This document shows, piece after piece, positions 34,901 through 44,193 of a DNA stretch of 64,000 nt. The DNA lies in contig NZ_LMHW01000001.1 of NCBI RefSeq assembly GCF_001428525.1, positions 62,705 to 126,704 on the forward strand, read 5' to 3'. This stretch comes from Flavobacterium sp. Root186 (GTDB lineage: Bacteria; Bacteroidota; Bacteroidia; Flavobacteriales; Flavobacteriaceae). Position 1 is the first letter of the stretch. Each line of letters starts with the position of its first letter. A model generated the notes under the pieces. That model did not search any database. It was given only the letters and a program-made list of their open reading frames with translations, and was not told where the DNA came from. The position numbers and the translations under genes are program-made.

Positions 34901-37900
34901 GTGGCAAATGGCGACCTTTCGAAACAAATTACCGTTGACGTAAAAGGAGAAATCCTCGATTTGAAAAACACCTTCAATACGATGGTGGAACAATTAAATT
35001 CATTTGCTTCTGAGGTTACGCGTGTAGCACGTGAGGTGGGTACCGAAGGAAAACTGGGCGGACAGTCTGAAGTAAAAGGTGTTGCCGGAACATGGAAAGA
35101 TTTAACGGATTCGGTTAACGTAATGGCATCCAACTTAACAGGTCAGGTTCGTGGAATTGCCAAAGTTGTAACATCTGTAGCAAAAGGAAACTTAAAGCAA
35201 AAATTATCTATTGATGCAAAAGGTGAAGTAGCACAGCTTACTGATACTATTAATGAGATGATTGATACCCTTGCTACATTCTCTGATCAGGTAACTACAG
35301 TTGCCCGTGAAGTTGGTGCTGAAGGAAAACTGGGCGGACAGGCAAATGTACCGGGAGCTTCCGGAACGTGGAAAAACTTAACCGAAAACGTAAACCAGTT
35401 AGCGGCGAATCTTACCACACAGGTACGTGCGATTTCTGAGGTAGCATCGGCGGTAACACAGGGAGATTTAACACGAACAATTGGTGTTGAAGCAAAAGGT
35501 GAAGTTGAAGCTCTTAAAGATACTATTAACCAGATGATTTCAAATCTAAAAGCAACTACTTTACGTAATCAGGAACAAGACTGGCTGAAATCGAATTTAG
35601 CTAAGTTTACGCAAATGCTTCAAGGGCAGAAAGAGCTTAATTCCGTTACCATGAAAATCCTTTCAGAGCTTGCAGCCGTTGTTACAGCACAGCACGGACT
35701 TTTCTATATTCTCGAAGAAGGCGAACAATTCATGGATTCTAAACTGAATTTAATTGCCTCTTACGCTTACATCAAAAGAAAAAATTCACCTACCTCCTAC
35801 GCTATGGGCGAAGGACTTATAGGTCAGGTTGCTATTGAAAAAGAAAGAATCATTTTAAGTAATGTTCCAAAAGATTATATCAGAATCAATTCTGGTTTAG
35901 GAGATGCCAAACCAAAAGATGTCATTATCCTTCCCGTTTTATTTGAAGGAAGACTTAAAGCAGTTATTGAATTGGCTTCGCTTGATACCTTTAGTCAGAC
36001 ACACTTAGATTTCCTTGAAGGATTAACAGAAAGTATTGGTATTGTATTGAATACTATCGAATCGAATTCAAGAACCGAAGAATTATTGGTACAATCACAA
36101 TCATTGGCAAGCGAGCTGAAAAGTCAGCAGGAAGTGTTGAAAAACACCAACGAAGAACTGGAAGAAAAAGCGATTTTATTGGCCAATCAAAAAGAAGAAG
36201 TAGAACTTAAAAACCAAGAAGTTGAGGTTGCCCGTAAAGCATTAGAAGAAAAAGCAGATCAGCTTACACTGACTTCAAAATACAAATCTGAGTTCCTCGC
36301 CAATATGTCGCACGAGTTAAGAACGCCATTAAACAGTTTGCAGATTCTTGCCAACGAATTAATTGCCAACCGCGACGGAAACTTATCCGAAAAACAAATT
36401 CAGTTTGCTAAAACAATCAACTCTTGCGGGGATGACTTAATTCAGTTAATTAATGATATTCTGGATCTTTCTAAAATTGAATCAGGTTATATTTCTGTGG
36501 ATTACAACCCAATTAGTTTTGCAGAAATCAGCCGATTTGTGGAGTCGACCTTCAACCCTATTTCTCAGGCGAAACATCTTCATTTTGAAATTATGATGGA
36601 TGATAATCTTCCTGAAGTAATGGAAACCGATTCGCAAAGATTGAATCAGATTCTAAAAAATCTGCTTTCGAATTCATTCAAGTTTACTGAAAAAGGCGGC
36701 GTTAGATTAAACATTTATAAAGCAGATAATAACTGGAAAACGAAAAACGCAAGTCTGGAAAATGCCGAAGCTGTTGTAGCTTTTGAAATTTCAGACACCG
36801 GAATTGGAATCTCCAAAGAAAAACAAAACATCATTTTTGAAGCTTTTCAACAAGCAGAAGGATCTACAAGCCGTAAATATGGCGGAACCGGTTTAGGATT
36901 ATCCATCAGCCGCGGACTTTCTGATTTATTAGGCGGAAGCATCGAACTGGAAAGCGACACCAACATTGGAAGTAAATTTACTTTATTCTTACCGCTTAAA
37001 TTTGTTCATATTCCGGAACTGGAAGACATTAATGTAAATGAAGAAACAAACGTTATCCACGCTGGAAAAAGCCGTTTAAAATCACTTCCGTCTGCAAGTT
37101 TCAAAAAATCAGATATTGATTTGTATTTTGTTGATGAAGTTGGCGACGACCGAACTGATATTAAACCAAATGACAAAATTCTTTTAATTGCTGAAGACAA
37201 TATCACATTTGCTAAAATATTATTAGAAAGAGCGCATCAGCATGGTATAAAAGCAATTGTAACTACACGCGGAAATGATGTTGTAGATTATATCAATCAA
37301 TTTCAGCCGCACGCCATTACAATGGATTTAAACATGCCGGACACCAGCGGCTGGAAAATTCTAGACCGATTAAAAACAGATTTTACACTTCGTCATATTC
37401 CGGTTTATATTATTTCGGGAGAAGACGAAAGAAACAAAGGTTTAAAACGCGGTGCAAGAAACTTTTTTCTTAAACCTGTTAAAAACGAGTTATTGACTTC
37501 TCTTTTTAATGATATTCAGGATTTTAAAGACAAGAAAGAAAAAAATCTGCTTGTAGTTGATGATAATGAATTTGAACTAGAACGAATTGTTGAAGCCGTT
37601 CAGGGAGAAGATATTTCGGTATCAACCGCTTTAACTGCAAAAGATGCTGTAAAATTGATACAGGAAAAATCATTTGACTGCATCATATTAGATTTAATTC
37701 TTCCAGATGCCGATGGTCTGGATTTAATAAGTGATCTGGAAAATAATATCAGCGGGCAGGAAACGGCTATCATTGTACATTCTGCTGGCGATGTCAATAA
37801 AAAACAGCGTGCTAAACTCAGCCGTTTTGCACACAGTATTATTACAAAAAGCGCCGCATCTATCGATGAATTAGTAGATCAGACTGCCCTGTTTATGCAT

Positions 37901-38341
37901 CGCGTTCATAAAGAGCTGCCGGAAAGTATGAAAGACAGAATTGAAACGTATTATTTAAAAGAAGATGTTTTAATCAATAAAAAAGTGCTTTTGGTAGACG
38001 ACGACGTTCGAAATTTATTTGCCCTTACAACTGCTTTAGAGCGTTTTGGTTTAGACGTTATCAGCGCAGAAAGTGGTCACGAGGCGATTGATATTTTGAG
38101 TCAGAATTTAAAAATTGATATTGTTTTAATGGATATCATGATGCCGGAATTAGATGGTTATGAAACCATGAAAATCATTAGAAAAAACATACGCCATAAA
38201 GACCTGACTATTATTGCCGTAACAGCAAAAGCAATGAAAGGCGACAGACAGCGCTGTATCGAGTCTGGTGCATCAGACTATATTACAAAACCGGTTAATG
38301 TTGAACAATTATCCTCTTTAATGAGAGTATGGTTAAAATAA
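31967..38341 (+). CDS. Giant soluble poly-HAMP hybrid histidine kinase (Nik1-like)
   Basis: A 2124-residue protein without signal peptide or membrane helices. N-terminal region (1-186) with divergent HAMP-like segments; eleven tandem 92-residue HAMP-type repeats (about 187-1198, each with [18 protein letters not shown] and VRNIA); GAF domain (about 1220-1366); coiled coil; dimerisation domain with phospho-His1449 in [10 protein letters not shown]; ATPase domain ([21 protein letters not shown]); three receivers with phosphorylation sites Asp1787, Asp1909 and Asp2056. The layout is that of group III (Nik1/Os-1) kinases, which have fewer repeats and sense osmotic or turgor stress in fungi. It is followed after 10 bp by a receiver-kinase, so the genes are co-transcribed. 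The stimulus is unknown. Confidence 0.9.
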   Translation: MKKAKHTDKTPENEVLIALPIITDEKPSGTKVKKIEPDESILNDAEFLKILLKVKNGNFSQRFPTDQNGIKRSICDTLNEIIDLNERMVFEFQKVGKSIGKQGKLTNRVVLDGARGSWSSCVESVNTLISDLVHPTIEIAHVITSVAKGNLSQEMPLSIEGNPLQGEFLRIAKEVNGMVKQLNLFSMEVTRVAREVGTEGKLGGQAKVRGVGGVWKDLTDSVNKMASNLTGQVRNIADVTTAVAKGDLSKKITVDVKGEILELKNTINTMVDQLNSFSSEVTRVAREVGTEGKLGGQAQVKGVGGTWKDLTDSVNQMASNLTGQVRNIADVTTAVARGDLSKKITVDVKGEILELKDTINTMVDQLNSFSSEVTRVAREVGSEGKLGGQAKVRGVGGVWKDLTDSVNQMASNLTGQVRNIAEVTTAVAKGDLSKKITVNVEGEILELKNTINTMVDQLNSFGAEVTRVAREVGSEGKLGGQAKVKGVGGTWKDLTDSVNQMASNLTGQVRNIAEVTTAVANGDLSKKITAVAEGEILELKKTINTMVDQLNSFSSEVTRVALEVGTEGKLGGQAKVKGVGGTWKDLTDSVNQMASNLTGQVRNIAEVTTAVAKGDLSRQITVDTKGEILELKNTINTMVGQLNSFASEVTRVAREVGTEGKLGGQAQVEGVGGTWKDLTDSVNQMASNLTGQVRNIAEVTTAVAKGDLSLQITVDVKGEILELKNTINTMVDQLRGFASEVTRVSREVGTEGKLGGQANVPGVAGTWKDLTDSVNQMAGNLTAQVRNIADVAIAVANGDMSRKITVDVRGEILQLKETLNTMVDQLREFASEVTRVAREVGTEGKLGGQANVPGVAGTWKDLTDSVNQMAGNLTTQVRNIAEVTIAVANGDMSKKITADVRGEILQLKETVNTMVDQLRAFASEVTRVAREVGTDGKLGGQAFVPGVAGTWKDLTDSVNQMASNLTGQVRNIADVTKAVANGDLSKQITVDVKGEILDLKNTFNTMVEQLNSFASEVTRVAREVGTEGKLGGQSEVKGVAGTWKDLTDSVNVMASNLTGQVRGIAKVVTSVAKGNLKQKLSIDAKGEVAQLTDTINEMIDTLATFSDQVTTVAREVGAEGKLGGQANVPGASGTWKNLTENVNQLAANLTTQVRAISEVASAVTQGDLTRTIGVEAKGEVEALKDTINQMISNLKATTLRNQEQDWLKSNLAKFTQMLQGQKELNSVTMKILSELAAVVTAQHGLFYILEEGEQFMDSKLNLIASYAYIKRKNSPTSYAMGEGLIGQVAIEKERIILSNVPKDYIRINSGLGDAKPKDVIILPVLFEGRLKAVIELASLDTFSQTHLDFLEGLTESIGIVLNTIESNSRTEELLVQSQSLASELKSQQEVLKNTNEELEEKAILLANQKEEVELKNQEVEVARKALEEKADQLTLTSKYKSEFLANMSHELRTPLNSLQILANELIANRDGNLSEKQIQFAKTINSCGDDLIQLINDILDLSKIESGYISVDYNPISFAEISRFVESTFNPISQAKHLHFEIMMDDNLPEVMETDSQRLNQILKNLLSNSFKFTEKGGVRLNIYKADNNWKTKNASLENAEAVVAFEISDTGIGISKEKQNIIFEAFQQAEGSTSRKYGGTGLGLSISRGLSDLLGGSIELESDTNIGSKFTLFLPLKFVHIPELEDINVNEETNVIHAGKSRLKSLPSASFKKSDIDLYFVDEVGDDRTDIKPNDKILLIAEDNITFAKILLERAHQHGIKAIVTTRGNDVVDYINQFQPHAITMDLNMPDTSGWKILDRLKTDFTLRHIPVYIISGEDERNKGLKRGARNFFLKPVKNELLTSLFNDIQDFKDKKEKNLLVVDDNEFELERIVEAVQGEDISVSTALTAKDAVKLIQEKSFDCIILDLILPDADGLDLISDLENNISGQETAIIVHSAGDVNKKQRAKLSRFAHSIITKSAASIDELVDQTALFMHRVHKELPESMKDRIETYYLKEDVLINKKVLLVDDDVRNLFALTTALERFGLDVISAESGHEAIDILSQNLKIDIVLMDIMMPELDGYETMKIIRKNIRHKDLTIIAVTAKAMKGDRQRCIESGASDYITKPVNVEQLSSLMRVWLK
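32525..35560 (+). repeat. 276-bp tandem repeat array encoding HAMP units (11 copies)
   Basis: The DNA period is exactly 276 bp (for example the Met/Glu-Val-Thr-Arg codons at 32528 and 32804). Copies share long identical stretches, so unequal recombination could change copy number between strains. Copies 1-6 are more alike than copies 10-11, which differ from the consensus (for example [11 protein letters not shown]), suggesting that the array grew at its 5' side. Confidence 0.85.
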
Positions 38342-38351
38342 TTTCTTTATT

Positions 38352-39596
38352 ATGAAAAACCAGAATCCCATGGAAGAACATCCGGTTAAAATATTAATTG
38401 TCGATGACAAGAAGGAAAACCTACTTTCGCTTCAGGTCATACTTGCAGATCAGGGATATGAATTTGTAGAAGCAACTTCTGGGAAAGATGCTCTGCGAAT
38501 TCTCCTTAAAAGCCAGGATTTTGCTATTATACTTATGGATGTGCAGATGCCGCTTATGGATGGGTTCGAAACTGCCGAACTTATTCGCCAGAGCGACAAA
38601 CTTAAACACGTTCCTATAATTTTCTTAACGGCCAATATGAATACCTCAGATTATATCTTTAAAGGATATCAATCAGGAGCTGTTGATTATATGATTAAGC
38701 CTTTATCTGCAGAAATTCTTCAGGCAAAAGTGATGGTTTTTACAGAATTGTATAAGAAAAACCGGGAACTGCGCCTTCGAGAAGAAGAAGCAACTGCACT
38801 TAATGCCAAAATCACAAAAGCAAATGAAGAATTAGCCGCGCAATATTTTGCTATAGAAAAATATGCAACAGAGTTAAAAAAGAAAAATACTGAACTTGAC
38901 GCTTTTACACATATTTCAAGTCACGATTTACAAGAGCCGCTGCGTAAAATTCAAACTTTTACAAACATTATTCTTGCAAAAGAATACCCCAATTTAAGTC
39001 CGGACGGACAGGCAAAATTTGAGCGTATTTTGTATTCAACCAACCGAATGCGGGAATTAATCAATGATCTTTTGACTTTTTCACGAACCAACATTACAGA
39101 TCGTATTTATGAAAATACAGATCTTAATATCATTATAGAAAATGTCAAAGAAGCGCTTCGGGAAAACATCAAGGAAAAAAATGCCTCAATTATTACAGAA
39201 CTTCATGGCAAAATAAATATCATACCGTTTTTGTTTATTCAGCTTGTTGAAAATCTGGTAAACAATGCACTGAAATTTTCGCAAAAAGAAATTCCGCTGC
39301 AAATCGAAATCAAAAGCCGGATTGTCAGCGGTGAAGAATTACAAAATGATAAATTATCTACGACAGAAAATTATTGCCACATAAGTTTTAAAGACAACGG
39401 AATTGGTTTTGAACCGGAACACAGCGAAAAAATATTCGGCGTTTTTCAACGATTACACAGCCGGGATATTTATGACGGAACCGGAATTGGTCTCGCCATC
39501 GTAAAAAAAATTGTAGAAAATCATAATGGTATTATTAACGCTACAGCAAAGCCTATGGAAGGTGCTACGTTTAATATTTATATTCCGCAGAAATAA
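38352..39596 (+). CDS. Receiver-histidine kinase hybrid
   Basis: A 414-residue cytoplasmic protein: an N-terminal receiver (about 12-130, VDDKKEN, phosphorylation site Asp63 in ILMDVQMP, MIKPL), a coiled coil (about 135-180), the dimerisation domain with phospho-His191 in ISSHDLQEPLRKI, and an ATPase domain (LVNNALKF, FKDNGIGFEPEHSEKIFGVF, GTGIGLAIVKKI). A receiver placed before the kinase suggests control of kinase activity by upstream phosphorylation, probably by the giant kinase whose stop is 10 bp before. No DNA-binding output gene is in the island. Confidence 0.93.
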   Translation: MKNQNPMEEHPVKILIVDDKKENLLSLQVILADQGYEFVEATSGKDALRILLKSQDFAIILMDVQMPLMDGFETAELIRQSDKLKHVPIIFLTANMNTSDYIFKGYQSGAVDYMIKPLSAEILQAKVMVFTELYKKNRELRLREEEATALNAKITKANEELAAQYFAIEKYATELKKKNTELDAFTHISSHDLQEPLRKIQTFTNIILAKEYPNLSPDGQAKFERILYSTNRMRELINDLLTFSRTNITDRIYENTDLNIIIENVKEALRENIKEKNASIITELHGKINIIPFLFIQLVENLVNNALKFSQKEIPLQIEIKSRIVSGEELQNDKLSTTENYCHISFKDNGIGFEPEHSEKIFGVFQRLHSRDIYDGTGIGLAIVKKIVENHNGIINATAKPMEGATFNIYIPQK

Positions 39597-39612
39597 CCAT
39601 ATAGAATCAAAA

Positions 39613-39711
39613 CCGGATTGAAATCCGGATTTTAATATGATCTATATTTTGCAGTATCAAAATAAAGAGCCAACGGCTCGGTTTATATTGTAGGGCTGGA
39701 TTTCAATCCAG
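39613..39711. repeat. Three-hairpin intergenic repeat, copy 2
   Basis: CCGGATTGAAATCCGG (39613-39628), GAGCCAACGGCTC (39667-39679) and CTGGATTTCAATCCAG (39696-39711) follow the receiver-kinase stop. The last two match the pair at 11345-11398. It probably terminates the phosphorelay transcript. Confidence 0.6.
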
Positions 39712-39803
39712 TTTAATTCAATCGATCATCCGGTTTAATTTCAATCCAATTAAAAACCCGCCCTTTTTGATCATCGAAAAATTTAAATATCTTTGGTCAT
39801 ACT

Positions 39804-40367
39804 ATGCAGGAAAAACTTCGGGAACATATAGAAAAAATAGTAAAGCTGACAGATGAAGAGTTTTCATTTGTCAGCCAGCATTTTATCACCAAAAAATTCA
39901 AAAAACATCAATTTTTAATTCAGGAAAGCGATGATGTAAAATATGCTTATTTTATAATTTCGGGACTTTTAAAATTGGTTTACACAGATGAATCTCTAAA
40001 GCAGCATATTGTTTCCTTTGCCATGGAAGACTGGTGGGAAAGCGATTATTATGCTTATTTTACCCAAACCAAGGCCACCATGTCTTTAGAATGTTTAGAA
40101 GATACAGAAGTGCTTTGTTTTACGCTCGATGATTATAAAGATCTATGCGATAATTCCCCAAAAATGCTGCGTTTTTTTCTGGAGAAAGCCAACTTTGGCT
40201 TTCTGGCCTCACAGCGGCGTATTCTTTACTGGATGACTTCTAATCCAAAAGAACGTTATGAACAGCTTTTAAAACAATATCCATCTCTTTTTCAGCGCGT
40301 TCCTAAAAGCCTTATTGCTTCATATTTAGGAGTCTCGCGCGAAACCTTAAGCCGTTTGTCGTCGTAA
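39804..40367 (+). CDS. Crp/Fnr family transcriptional regulator
   Basis: A 187-residue paralogue of the 366-962 protein: beta-roll sensor (about 30-115, FLIQESDDVKYAYFIISGLLKL) and a C-terminal helix-turn-helix (SLIASYLGVSRETLSRL) that stops two residues after the recognition helix. No cysteine cluster was seen. The RidA-like gene lies 94 bp downstream on the same strand with a TGACAAATGTCA palindrome between, matching the first Crp/Fnr locus in both sequence type and distance to the start. Auto- or RidA-gene control is inferred. Confidence 0.9.
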   Translation: MQEKLREHIEKIVKLTDEEFSFVSQHFITKKFKKHQFLIQESDDVKYAYFIISGLLKLVYTDESLKQHIVSFAMEDWWESDYYAYFTQTKATMSLECLEDTEVLCFTLDDYKDLCDNSPKMLRFFLEKANFGFLASQRRILYWMTSNPKERYEQLLKQYPSLFQRVPKSLIASYLGVSRETLSRLSS

Positions 40368-40393
40368 ATGTGACATTTCGCACTTTATATTCG

Positions 40394-40405
40394 TGACAAA
40401 TGTCA
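40394..40405. promoter_or_regulatory. Candidate Crp/Fnr operator before the RidA-like gene
   Basis: TGACAAATGTCA is a perfect 5-bp-arm palindrome 56 bp before the GTG start at 40462. An added TGACATTT half lies at 40371. The site at 346-361 has the same TGACA..TGTCA ends and nearly the same distance to its gene. Confidence 0.55.
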
Positions 40406-40461
40406 AGATCTGTTTCCACAAGTTATTTTCAATTTTGCAGTATAAATTTTAAACTGTAATC

Positions 40462-40932
40462 GTGAAAACAACAACAAAACTTTTAGGATTATTATTAATC
40501 ATAACAATGCCGCTATTGGCACAAACTAAAAAAGGAAATCAAATGGAAAAAAGAGTTATCAATCCGTGGAAATGGCAAAATGAGCGTAGTTATAACCAGG
40601 CAGTTGAAGTAAAAAATCCGCAGGGAACATTATATGTTTCAGGACAAACTGCAATAAACGCCGACGGAATTTCAAGCAATGAAAACATGGAATCGCAGTT
40701 AAAACTGGCCATTCAAAATCTGGAACAAGTAATCACCGAAGCTGGTTACGAATGCAGCGGTATCGTGAGATTAACTATTTACACAACGGCAACTTCTGAG
40801 CTTTGGCCTCACTTCAATATTCTACAGGAATGGATTGCCAAACACAACATTCAGCAGGCCACAACTTTGATGGAAGTAAAAAGCCTTTTTGAAACCGTTA
40901 AAGTAGAATTGGAAGCAACGGTTGTTAAGTAA
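40462..40932 (+). CDS. RidA-family protein with N-terminal signal sequence
   Basis: A 156-residue protein starting at GTG 40462. Residues 1-21 form a signal-like segment (LLGLLLIITMPLLAQ). The rest is the YjgF/RidA trimer fold (TLYVSGQTAINADG, NLEQVITEAGYECSGIVRLTIY). The Arg that RidA deaminases use for enamine/imine hydrolysis (Arg105 of E. coli) aligns here with Thr134 in ATTLMEV, so it is unlikely to be a standard deaminase. An internal ATG at 40543 with GGAAAT before it could give a cytoplasmic form. It probably belongs with the Crp/Fnr gene upstream. Confidence 0.8.
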   Translation: MKTTTKLLGLLLIITMPLLAQTKKGNQMEKRVINPWKWQNERSYNQAVEVKNPQGTLYVSGQTAINADGISSNENMESQLKLAIQNLEQVITEAGYECSGIVRLTIYTTATSELWPHFNILQEWIAKHNIQQATTLMEVKSLFETVKVELEATVVK

Positions 40933-40944
40933 GGTTCTGAGATG

Positions 40945-41082
40945 CTGAGATGCTAAGGTTCTAAGATACTGAGGAACTAAGGGACTAAGGTGCTGAGAGG
41001 CTAAGATTTTTTCTAAAACCTTTGAACCTTTGTATCTTTGTATCTTTGAACCTAAAAAAAACTTAGAACCTTAGCATCTCAG
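40945..41082. repeat. Inverted and simple-sequence repeat between convergent genes
   Basis: A perfect 21-bp inverted repeat (40945-40965 with 41062-41082, containing GATGCTAAGGTTCTAAG) brackets runs of related units such as CTGAG and CTAAG, and four ACCTTTG/ATCTTTG units. It fills the gap between the RidA-like and HxlR genes, and probably serves as a two-way terminator. Confidence 0.65.
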
Positions 41083-41096
41083 CACCTTAGCCCCTT

Positions 41097-41459
41097 CTAA
41101 AGAAACTCTCCCTCCTTAACCTTAAAAGCCCAAGAAGCCATAGCATTGATAACCGGCATTAAGCCTTGTCCGGCATTGGTAAGTCTGTAAGTTACAAACG
41201 GTGGTACGACTGGTTTTGCTTCTCTAATGACAATCCCGTCTGCTTCTAATTGTTTTAAATGCTGAATAAGCATTTTTTCTGTAATTGCCGGAATTGCTCT
41301 TTTTAACTCGCTATAACGTTTATCTCCATTTGATAAATGATACACAATAATAGGTTTCCAGTAACCTCCAATTTTTTCCATTACAAATGTAACAGGACAT
41401 GTGTCAAGTGCATACTGCTTGTTTTCCTGAATGGTAGATGATTCTTTAATTGCTGTCAT
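41097..41459 (-). CDS. HxlR-family transcriptional regulator
   Basis: A 120-residue winged-helix protein with the family signature CPVTFVMEKIGGYWKPIIVYHL and the wing region PPFVTYRLTNAG. Cys21, just before the first helix, is at the position of the redox-sensing Cys of HypR/QsrR-type members. It is divergent from an NmrA-like oxidoreductase gene, the classical target arrangement, with operator repeats in the shared promoter (41475-41513). Sensing of quinones or electrophiles is inferred from this context. Confidence 0.92.
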   Translation of the reverse strand: MTAIKESSTIQENKQYALDTCPVTFVMEKIGGYWKPIIVYHLSNGDKRYSELKRAIPAITEKMLIQHLKQLEADGIVIREAKPVVPPFVTYRLTNAGQGLMPVINAMASWAFKVKEGEFL

Positions 41460-41474
41460 AATACATACTATAGG

Positions 41475-41513
41475 GTAAGTACTTGTATAAAAGTAAGTAC
41501 AAAGATACCTTTG
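41475..41513. promoter_or_regulatory. Overlapping divergent promoters with HxlR operator repeats
   Basis: Toward the NmrA-like gene: TTG (41483-41485), 20-bp spacer, TACCTTTG (41506-41513). Toward HxlR: TATCTTTG on the minus strand (41507-41500), sharing two bases. GTAAGTAC occurs at 41475-41482 and 41493-41500, flanking the -33 element; this is a likely operator. Confidence 0.65.
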
Positions 41514-41539
41514 TAACTGTAATAAAAAAAATTATATAT

Positions 41540-42415
41540 ATGAAAATTATAGTAACAGGTTCTTTAGGGAACATAGGAAAACCATTAACTACTAAACTTG
41601 TCGCTGCGGGTCACGACGTAACCGTAATAAGCAGCAATGCCGACAGAAAAACAGCAATCGAAAATCTTGGTGCAAAAGCAGCAGTAGGTTCTGTAAGCGA
41701 TGCAGCCTTTTTGTTAGAAACATTAAAAGGTGCAGATGCCATTTTTGCCATGACACCGCCAAATTTAGGCGGAGCAAATGTAATCGCCAATACAGCAGGA
41801 GCCGGAAAATCTTTTGCAAAAGCAATTGAAGAAGCCAAAGTAAAAAGAGTAGTAATGTTAAGCAGTATTGGTGCTCATTTACCATCTGGAACCGGGCCAA
41901 TTGCAGGACTTCATAAAATAGAAGAAATATATAATGAATTAAATACTTCTGTAACTTTTTTACGAGCAGGTTTCTTCTTTACTAATTTTTACAATGATGT
42001 TCCGTTGGTTAAAGGAGTCGGAATTATTGGTTCTAATTATCCATCAGATATAAAAATTCCTTTTGTGCATCCTGAAGATATTGCACAGGCTGTTGCCGAA
42101 GAATTACAGCACAGTCCGGCAGGAAAAAATATCCGATATATTATCAGCGATGTCCGTACTCCGGGTGAAGCTGCAAAAGTTTTGGGAGCTGCAATTGCAA
42201 AACCAGAATTACCGTGGGTAGCATTTACAGATGAACAAGCTCTTGAAGGAATGGCACAAGCCGGAATACCTGAAGAAATTGCTAAACTTTATGCTGAAAT
42301 GGGAACTGGTTTAAGAAGCGGAAAAATCATTGAACATTTCATATCAAGCAATGCTTCTGTTGACGGGAAAATAAAACTGGAAGATTTTGCAAAAGAATTT
42401 GCAACAAAATTCTAA
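41540..42415 (+). CDS. NmrA-like NAD(P)-binding oxidoreductase
   Basis: About 291 residues from ATG 41540; a longer frame from 41483 would start inside the promoter. Rossmann fold with TGSLGNIGKPLTTKL at the N-terminus and an NmrA/NAD(P)H-binding (atypical SDR) layout; the usual Tyr-x-x-x-Lys catalytic pair is not seen, fitting this family. It may act as quinone reductase or redox sensor. It is divergently transcribed from its likely repressor HxlR. Confidence 0.9.
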   Translation: MKIIVTGSLGNIGKPLTTKLVAAGHDVTVISSNADRKTAIENLGAKAAVGSVSDAAFLLETLKGADAIFAMTPPNLGGANVIANTAGAGKSFAKAIEEAKVKRVVMLSSIGAHLPSGTGPIAGLHKIEEIYNELNTSVTFLRAGFFFTNFYNDVPLVKGVGIIGSNYPSDIKIPFVHPEDIAQAVAEELQHSPAGKNIRYIISDVRTPGEAAKVLGAAIAKPELPWVAFTDEQALEGMAQAGIPEEIAKLYAEMGTGLRSGKIIEHFISSNASVDGKIKLEDFAKEFATKF

Positions 42416-42424
42416 TTAGAAAAT

Positions 42425-42737
42425 AAAAAAGGATTGTTTCGACTTTTGAAACAATCCTTTTTTATTTATATCTTCTTTGTTCTGTAGGAACATTTCATTG
42501 GTAGAAAAATTATATTGTTGTTATGGTTTACGTTCCGTAGGAACGTTTGATTTTGACATTTTTTTCAATCTAACATCTCAAACGTTCCTACGGAACATAA
42601 AATGTGGCTGACACTATTTTTTTCTACCAACGAAACATTCCTATGGAATGATAACACATTTTTAAAAAATGAAAACCTAAGTTTTAGTTTTTATTAAAAC
42701 AAAATAATTACAATAAAGAGGCTTTTTCAAATTTCGC
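42425..42737. repeat. Nested-palindrome intergenic element, copy B (inverted)
   Basis: It begins with a perfect 16-bp-stem hairpin (42425-42463, loop GACTTTT) 9 bp after the NmrA gene stop. The body is the reverse complement of copy A (12745-13076): a degenerate GTTCTGTAGGAAC, then CGTTCCGTAGGAACG, its inverted partner CGTTCCTACGGAAC, and CATTCCTATGGAATG. The far end (AAAGAGGCTTTTTCAAATTTCG, about 42714-42737 region) is a decayed half-hairpin. Stem bases differ from copy A but still pair, while the loop is conserved. Confidence 0.75.
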
Positions 42738-42774
42738 TCAACGATTAATACATAACATTTTTAGGAAATTCAAA

Positions 42775-44193
42775 TTAATCGGGATTAGCCAATACTTTAT
42801 ACAGCTCCGCATTTGAAATGTAAAACTGATTTTCAATGCTAATTTGAGACAATTTTGCGCTCACCAGATTATTCTCTCTCGAATTAAGTAAGAAGATCGA
42901 GCTTTCGCCAAAAGAAAACAACTTCTCTTCAGAATTCAGCATCGTTACATAATCTTTTACTAAATTGTCAATTACATTTTTCTGCCTTTTTAAAGAAGCT
43001 ATTTCCGTTTGCTGGGCTTTTATTTTGTTTTTAAGCTCCAGTCTCTGCTGTTCAATATCAAACTTTAGATCCTGAATTTTAAGTTTTGCCATTTTCAGGC
43101 TTCCCCGCTCCTTTCTCAAAAAAATCGGAATGCTGAAATCTATATTGAATTTATAATCATCGGCATTAAACGAATCAAAATAAGAAGGCTCAGAAATATA
43201 ATTATAACCCACATTTAATTTTGGAAGCAGTGAATTTGCTTTCAATTGTCTGTTCACTTCCAGCATCGACATTTTAGTTTCTAAAGCCTGAATTTTAGGA
43301 TGCGAGTCCAGTGTCTCTACATTTACCATCATGGCGTCTGTTTTTAGGGTTTCTTCTAAAGTCAGAATCAAATTTTCTTCCGGTTTCACCATATCTCCCA
43401 ATTCAACAGGCACATTTTCAAGCCATAAATAATTAGAAAGATATAGTTTCGCTTTTGCTAATTTCAAATTTCCGTTTTCAACATTTAATTCTCTGTTTCG
43501 AACCGTAATTCCGGCTTCAACGCTGTCAATTGCCGGAGCATCACCAAGTTCGATTAGTTTTTTTACACCTGTAAAACGTGTGCTTGCAAAACCAAGATAT
43601 CGTTTATAAAGTTCTGCTTCATTGTAGCTTTTTCTCCATTCAAAATAAGCTTCGCTTGCTTTATATAAAACCTCAATCGCTCTTAGTTTTCGTTGTGCAT
43701 CGCTTAATTTTAACTGCAGTTTTCCTTCTCTCACATCAGCCATTCTTTGGTTTATAAACATTCCCTGCCCCAGCGCCACGCTGACTCCCAAAGAAGTTAA
43801 TCCATTATCCGGTGTACGATTCTGCGGATTATAATATTGTCCGTCCGTATCGTCAAAACCGGCTTTAATTTCAATTCCGTACCAGGTTGGGACTTTAAAA
43901 CTGCTGTTTAAAAGCGAATAATATTCTGTTCCTTTAAACTCTTTTTTATTGTAATCCACTTCAATTTTCGGATCAAAACCGCCACGTGCCAGCATTAACG
44001 CTGCCTGCGCATTACTAATTTCAAGATTTGCCTGTTTTACCAGCGGATGGTATTTTTTTACATATCCTAAGTATTCGCTGTAACTCAATTCTTCCTTATT
44101 AAAATCCTGGCCATAAATTGTGGTAAAACCGAATAAAAACAAAAGAGAAAACAGTCGAACTATCGTCTTAAATTTATTTTTTGTCTTTCCCAT
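42775..44193 (-). CDS. TolC-family outer-membrane channel protein
   Basis: About 472 residues from ATG 44193 (earlier in-frame Met codons at 44241 and 44211 add a charged tail before the signal peptide). Signal FKTIVRLFSLLFLFGFTTIYG, then long coiled-coil helices with the outer-membrane efflux family layout (LEISNAQAALMLARGGFDPKIEV, LEVNRQLKANSLLPKLNVGYNY). It should form the outer-membrane duct for the ABC/HlyD pair encoded upstream on the same strand, overlapping the HlyD gene by 20 bp. Confidence 0.9.
   Translation of the reverse strand: MGKTKNKFKTIVRLFSLLFLFGFTTIYGQDFNKEELSYSEYLGYVKKYHPLVKQANLEISNAQAALMLARGGFDPKIEVDYNKKEFKGTEYYSLLNSSFKVPTWYGIEIKAGFDDTDGQYYNPQNRTPDNGLTSLGVSVALGQGMFINQRMADVREGKLQLKLSDAQRKLRAIEVLYKASEAYFEWRKSYNEAELYKRYLGFASTRFTGVKKLIELGDAPAIDSVEAGITVRNRELNVENGNLKLAKAKLYLSNYLWLENVPVELGDMVKPEENLILTLEETLKTDAMMVNVETLDSHPKIQALETKMSMLEVNRQLKANSLLPKLNVGYNYISEPSYFDSFNADDYKFNIDFSIPIFLRKERGSLKMAKLKIQDLKFDIEQQRLELKNKIKAQQTEIASLKRQKNVIDNLVKDYVTMLNSEEKLFSFGESSIFLLNSRENNLVSAKLSQISIENQFYISNAELYKVLANPD

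Noticed and set aside
33820..35133. Long minus-strand frames opposite the HAMP repeats
   Set aside because: They repeat with the 276-bp period and are reverse-strand shadows of the kinase coding sequence.
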